The notes under the pieces: model-generated
Databases searched by the model: none
Told to the model about the DNA's origin: nothing
The model's input: the letters and a program-made list of their open reading frames with translations, nothing else
Assembly: GCF_029168945.1 (NCBI RefSeq)
Contig: NC_083603.1
Span: 15,934,001-15,998,000, forward strand
DNA from: Cannabis sativa
Lineage: Eukaryota; Streptophyta; Magnoliopsida; Rosales; Cannabaceae
Length of the DNA: 64,000 nt
Direction: 5' to 3'
Translations under genes and position numbers: made by a program
Shown here: piece after piece, positions 58,095 through 64,000 of the stretch
Position numbering within the stretch: the first letter of the stretch is position 1
Layout of the letters: each line of letters starts with the position of its first letter

Positions 58095-59259
58095 CCTAAA
58101 GGAATAGGAATGCATAAAATGATGTGTGGTTAGGAGGAATAAAAACATAAAAATAATAATGAGAATGGGAATAGAATTAAGAATAAAATAAAATAAAAAT
58201 TAAAATATATTAAAAAAAATTATTAATTTTTTTTCATGAATAGAATTTCTTTTCATTTTGAAATAAAATAATCATTCTACCAAAATATTAAAAAAGTTAT
58301 TCTATTAGAATGACATTCCAATACTTTAATATGTAACTAAATAAGTGAATAGAATGAAGATTGTTTCTTTTTTATTATATTCTATTTTATTACCTCTAAC
58401 TAAACGTCACCTAAATTACAAAGTATATATAGAAGATAAATTACGAATTTCTAATTTATCCTTGTCTTTTTTCGCATAAGGAATGAAATTATAAAAAGTT
58501 TTAGGGAAATTTACATCTAGACCACTAAAATACATCTCAATTACACAAATGAACTAGCTTTTAAAATTATCAAAATTACCGTTGTAGTTATACTGTTTTC
58601 ATACTAATTAGGTTTTTTTGGTTCATAAGTTGCAGAGTTACCTCACACTACGAGGTCTAGTGTGTTTTTTGCAGTCCACGCGCTTGACACCTTATTATCT
58701 CTTTGTAATGCACATTTTCTTTTTACTTTTTGTACAATATATCTCAATACATGTATTAATTATTTTGTCCTACACACACTGACTTTTTTTTAACATTAGA
58801 TATATGTAAAAAATATTTAGATTTAAAATACTTTTTTTTTTTTATATATATATGTATATTTCAAAAGATTTTTTTTGCTACACTAGTAATTATTTGATCT
58901 CAAGAATTGCACCATTGCGATCTACTCTTTAAGATAATCATTTTGATATGTGAGAAGCATATATTTTTTCGCTAGCTAGAATCAAAAGTAACATTGTAGT
59001 TTCTTAAAGATTTCTTTTTGTCAAAAATTTCATTTTATATTTAGTTTACCAACAAGTAAACAATATTCAAACTTAAACAAAATTAAATATATATAAAACA
59101 AGTTCCTAAAATTATTTTATTATTTTATCTACAGCTGTTATAAGATTGATTATAAATAAACTTATTTTATAAAATAAATTTAATAAATTTCTAAAATAAC
59201 TTATGAGAAAATCAGACAGTATCTTAAGCATTATATATTTTACATTAAGATATCAATAT
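58095..59259. other. AT-rich intergenic DNA
   Basis: No gene is recognised. Around 58130-58410 words such as GGAATAGAATTAAG and ACTAAACGTCACC hint at a small degenerate MITE, but I could not define its ends. Confidence 0.45.
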
Positions 59260-60925
59260 TAAGATATTATTATATGGAGGATGTTCTGATGGTTATATAT
59301 TTATTGTAACCATTATGGTTACATTTTTTAGCCATTAGATCACTATTAAATGGTTGTGATAAATTTATAAATTAAATAAAAAAAAAATAACCTGTAACCT
59401 GATATTAACTTATTAATTTATTTCCTTTTAAAACTTTAATTAAGATTAATTATATTTTAAAATTAAATTAAGTATAATTATTAATTAATTTTTTGCAATT
59501 TATTATTAAATAATGATCTTTTAGCAATTTATTTTTTTTACACTTAAATTATTTTAATTTTTATAACAAAACTCTTAATAATTTAAAATTATACACATAT
59601 AATTTCATAATTAAAATTTTATTATACTTATAATATTAATTTAAAATGATTACACTTTATTATACTTCTTGTATTTCAATGTATCTTAATAATATCCTCT
59701 CTTGTATTGTTAATATTGTACTTCATCTGGGTTCTGACTATATTTGTTATCTTATTCTTGTTTAGATTTGTTTCATCATCAATTATATGTGTGCTTGAAA
59801 AGTATGTTTTTTTTTTATCGATCCAGGTTGGGTAAAATTTGATTGCAAGATAATGTGCCATAGGATGGGAGTCAATTTTAAATATTATTGTTGCTGCTAG
59901 CACTTTCTTTCTAGAACTAGTTTCCATTGATGAGTCCCTTTCAATGTAATTTTGATTAAAGATTCGGACTCAAGGCTGAATGGTATTTCATTATGTACAG
60001 GGCAAAAATGTTAAAGTTCCAATATTCCTTGTCCCAGCTACCCAAAAGGTTTGTCTCCCAAATGCAATGCTAAAATAATTGGTTGCTTAAAGTTGTCCAT
60101 AAGAGGAGAGAAATTTGTCTAACACATCCTAATCTATAGGTGTGGATGGACTTCTATAGTCTTCTAAATTTTTATCAATCTACAAAAAATTTAAAAATCA
60201 TTCCAAACAGCTACATCAAGATTAATCCATTCATGGCTAACATCTTCAGTGTCTTGCTCAATTCCACTGTTACTCATGTCAGAGACATCTTCTTCACATT
60301 TCTTTTTCACAAAACTCATGAAATGAAAAAATTATCTTCATCTTCGGACAAATTCGCTATAGGTTCTATATTTTCGTTGTCAATCGTTTTCGATATAAGT
60401 GTGGTGGAGAGTGAATGAAAGAGGATAATTGCGAGTAAGACTTTAGTTAATTAGAATTTAAAATTAAAAAAATAAAAATCAAGACTTTAAAGATTAATTA
60501 GGTGTTAATTAAGTGTCAATATAATATCATCATGTTTTTTAATTATAAGGACACATCTTGCAAAAAAAAGAAGCAGGGTGTGTTCTTGTAAAAAAATTCA
60601 TTATAAGGACAAAATTTTAATTTATATAAAAATAATGTTTAATTTTTGTAAAAAATAAATTGTAAATATTATAATTAAATAGTTTTATTATTAGAATAAT
60701 TAAGCTAAGGGATTTATATATAAATAAAAAAAATTATTTATAAATTTTAATTGCTAAAAAAAGTGTTCTTAAATATTTATTTAATTACTTAAAAAATAGT
60801 TAATTATAGTTAATTAATTCTAAAAATGAAATTTTTACCTATTGTTAACCTTCTATTACAGGTAAAAAAAAAATGTAACCATTGAATAGTCAACCATCAT
60901 TATATAGCTTTAAAATAATTAATTG
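59260..60925. mobile_element. Possible TIR element of unknown type
   Basis: GGTTACATTTTTTAGCCATT near 59319 is answered in inverse by AAAAAAATGTAACCATTGAA near 60867, with TATATGG/CCATCATTATATA words outside. Between them is an open stretch on each strand (59927-59676 minus, 60140-60418 plus) without recognisable domains. The less AT-rich middle (59700-60420) may be captured or decayed gene DNA, on the minus strand by composition. The segment at about 59320-59650 recurs at 63600-63910. Confidence 0.4.
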
Positions 60926-61879
60926 GTAATTAATTTAGATAATTAAAATGTTTTTGTGTTTATTTTTTTTTTTTGAAAAGAAATTTCTTTTTGTGTTAAA
61001 AAATTTATTGAGATATACTCTTCAATAATTTTAAAAATAATATTGTCGTAATCTACTCTTCAATGTGAACATTTCAAGATGTGAAAATACATATTGTTTT
61101 TTGCTATTTCTAGAATAAAAAAACCATTAAGTTACTCATAATACCAATTATAAACTGATTAGTTGCTGTTTTTTTTTTTTTTGTTATACTGATTAATGTA
61201 TCTTAAAACATATTAAGATAGCATATTAATGTATCTTAGTTGGGCATATAATAAAAATAAGTTTTGTAAACTTAAGAAGAATCTACACACCAAATGAAAT
61301 ACAAAACAATTAGCTTACACATAATTCAAAACTCGGGTGACTATGTTTTTGCCTAAGAAATTGAGTTTTAAAGATAGGGATTGATTTTATGGATTGTAAT
61401 AATATAAATACAATTTTTGTATAGATTAAAATCATTGAGGCTCTTTTTTTGGAGTGCTCTTAGGTTGTAAAGTGGTTTGTGCAATATAACTTTCTGATTC
61501 CTCAAAAAAAAAATATATACATATAAAACAATTTTATACACATTAAATAAAAAAACTAACATTTCATAAATAAGTTACTAATTAATTACCTTTCATATAT
61601 CTCATATATATGATATTGATATAATATTGTAAACTAGATGTATTTTAAAATACATTATTATACATAGGGATTAGTATACGAAACAAAGAATAATATAATT
61701 TTGTTAATATAACTTTAATAATTTGCAAACATAACTTTTTATTGTTACTTGAAATTAGTTTTCAAGATACTAAGCATACTGTTAAAGTAATTAGTTGATA
61801 ATAGCATGCCTTAAAATTTTTATACTTTTTGTTGCCTTCATATCAAGTTAGATGTTCACAATCAACATTTTTTTTAAAG
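60926..61879. other. AT-rich intergenic DNA
   Basis: It contains T runs (60962-60975, 61171-61182) and short open stretches without domains. Nothing is recognised. Confidence 0.5.
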
Positions 61880-63565
61880 CTGATATGTTTACAATTATTA
61901 ATGGGGTTTATGATTTTCTTTTATTTTCAAAATAAATATTGAATATATTCATGATACTGGTTTACAAAACTGATATACAAAAGAAACATAGATTATATAA
62001 AGTAATTGATACAGAAAACATACTATTAGTTAAGTTAATAAATCTATTAGTTTATTTTTGCATATTGAAACAAATTTTATTTTTCTATTGGAACAACAAT
62101 TTATTTCATTTCATATATAGCCTACAATTATATATGTTAATAAATCTACTAGTTATCGTTTGTTGGGGGAATAACATTTTATTTTTTTCAATACCGAGTA
62201 AACCATAATCAAACATAATGATATACGCCAAGAAACCCATTAGTCTATTTTTTGTGTATATAGGAACAACAATTTATTTTTTATTTCAAACGCAGTGTGT
62301 GCCTATAAAATAACAAACTAATTAGTCTATTTTTTTTTTTTTTCAAGTTGAGATATCAAATCTGGTTGTATACAAAGTACATTATTGTAAATGTCTTATA
62401 TAGTAAACCTGAATAACAATATATGCACTTGTCAAAGATTTGAATATGATGAAATTCCTTGGTCCTAAGTTTATTTGGTATATATGCATATACTCATATG
62501 TGCCAAATAAACTTATTACTTTATTTTGACATATTGAAATATATTTTCATTCTTTGTTTACACAGTAGCCTTTTTGTATAGCCTATCATCGTATATGCTA
62601 ATAAATCTATTAGTTTATTTTAGCATACTGGAAACAAATTTTTATTTTTCTTTTTGTATATTGGAATAATAATTCAGTTCATTTCATATAGTCTACCATT
62701 ATATATGTCAATAAATTTAGTAGATTCTATTTGTTGGAACAACATTTTATTTTTTTCAATACATAGTAAACTATAATCAAACATATGGCAATAAACTTAT
62801 TAGTCAATTTTTCATATATATTGTAACAACAATTTATTTTTTATTTCAAACACAATGTGTGCCTATAAAATAACAAATTAATTAGTCTATTCTTTTTTAG
62901 GTCGAGACATCAAATCAAATTTAATTGTATACAAAATATATGACTGTAACATGTTTTACATAGTAAATTTGGATAACAATCTATATATTTGTCAAAGATT
63001 TGAATATGATTAAATGTCTTGGTCACATGAAATGCATTACTCATAAGTTTATTTGACATATATCCCAAATAAACTTATTAGTTTATTTTAGCATATTGAA
63101 ACAAATTTTTATTCTTTGTTTACATAACAGCCTTTTTGTACAGCCTACAATCGTATGTACTAATAAATCTATTAGTTTATTTTGGCATATTGAATTAAAT
63201 TTTTATTTTTATTTTTGTATATTGAAACATTAATTCATTTCATTTCATATAGCCTACAATTATATACATCAATGAACCTATTAGTTTCTGTTTATTGGAA
63301 CAACATTTTACTTTTTTCAATACAGAGTAAACTATAATCAAACATAATGATATACGCCAATAAACCTATTAATTTATTTTTCGTATATTAGAACAACAAT
63401 ATATGTTTTTGTTTCAAACACAATCTATCATCATGCATGCCTATGAAACAACAAACTACTAATTAGTCTATTTTTTTAGGTCAAGACATCAAATCTATTT
63501 GTATACAAAGTACATGACTATAACATGTCTTACATAGTAAACTTAGATAACAATATATACACTAA
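61880..63565. repeat. Three-copy tandem repeat of about 565 bp
   Basis: The order AATAAATCTATTAGTTTATTT, GGAACAACA, AACAAACTAATTAGTCTATT, TACAAAGTACATGA-like, TAACAATATAT recurs three times. Marker spacings are 560 bp (CAAAGATTTGAATATGAT at 62433 and 62993) and 574 bp (TACATAGTAAA at 62957 and 63531). The copies are diverged and non-coding; frames such as 61939-62208 are part of the repeat. Confidence 0.8.
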
Positions 63566-63599
63566 CCCTGCTATTGACAGCCAAAACTACAAAATTCCT

Positions 63600-63910
63600 A
63601 TTATGGTTTTTTTGAGTCATTGAATTACTATTAGTTGTGATTAATTTGAAAATTAATAGAAAATAAATAATAAATAACTTATAACCTGTAATTTATTTCC
63701 TTATAAAAGTTTAATTAAGATTAATTATATTTTAAAATTAAATTAATTATAATTATTAATTAATTTTTTGTAATTTATTACTTTTAACATTTTTTTTTGC
63801 ACTTAAATTATTTAAAATTTTTGTAGCAAAACTTTATAATTTAAAATTATACACAAATAATTTCATAATTTAAATTTTATTATACTTGTAATCTTAATTT
63901 AAAATTATTT
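63600..63910 (+). repeat. Direct copy of the segment at 59320-59650
   Basis: Both segments share CTTTAATTAAGATTAATTAT-like sequence, AATTATTAATTAATTTTTTG and AATTTAAAATTATACACA in the same order. Both are AT-rich and non-coding. The repeat family is unknown. Confidence 0.65.
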
Positions 63911-64000
63911 AATTATTTAATTTTTTATTTAAATATTTAAAAAATAAAAAGTGAAATAAGTTAAAGAATTTTCTAGAAAAAAATGGCTACACTCGTTGAA

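Noticed and set aside
59676..60418. Two frames on opposite strands as real genes
   Set aside because: There are no recognisable domains, stops occur close by on both sides, and they lie inside a possible transposable element. They are noted only within that element.
1..64000. tRNA, rRNA, riboswitch, CRISPR or prokaryotic operon features
   Set aside because: None was seen by eye on either strand. The tRNA-like words found are retrotransposon primer-binding sites.

Overview
The window is AT-rich plant nuclear DNA. The genes are plant UDP-glycosyltransferases, spliceosomal introns are visible in a captured eIF3b fragment, and Copia, Gypsy, L1 LINE, Helitron and foldback elements are nested in one another. 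A eudicot is clear. Cannabis/hop-like (Cannabaceae) is only my impression from the repeat style. Only two genes look intact: two UGT73C-like glycosyltransferases on the minus strand, at 30804-32291 and 53263-54747. They are a duplicated pair about 21 kb apart, and the space between them is mostly retrotransposon.

Layout. 1-968: LTR of a Copia-like family (called family A here) cutting into an L1-type LINE (969-2670, minus). 2835-6650: old degenerate Copia element with a family A solo LTR (2935-4789) inside its pol. 6797-10682: AT-rich DNA with a CACTA-like end and a three-copy tandem repeat. 10683-23395: a probable Helitron carrying eIF3b exons with an intron. It is split by a young, complete but broken Sirevirus-type Copia element (13167-23053, 1,227-bp LTRs, TSD GATTT) with gag, pol and an envelope-like ORF. 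23396-30511: small repeats, a NAC-like fragment, a second probable Helitron and two foldback elements. 30804-32440: first UGT and promoter. 35070-41440: Gypsy LTR fragment, Copia remnant, family A solo LTR with TSD TAAGA, and a MITE-like fold.

41529-51320 is the most unusual object: one insertion flanked by TAGAC on both sides, built as a near-palindrome of about 9.3 kb. It reads LTR(+), primer-binding site, non-coding leader arm, about 95-bp spacer, mirrored arm, mirrored LTR(-), then the last 411 bp of an LTR(+). A transcript from the left LTR would fold into a very long hairpin. 52214-54870: LINE remnants, then the second UGT and promoter. 55258-58094: an element with terminal inverted repeats, split by a Gypsy solo LTR (55781-57825, TSD TATAA). 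58095-64000: AT-rich DNA with a three-copy repeat of about 565 bp.

The genes do not form a pathway. The two UGTs probably glycosylate small lipophilic acceptors in the cytosol and share a promoter block with a TACGTA core. All coordinates of repeats and domains were read by eye; no search or alignment program was run.
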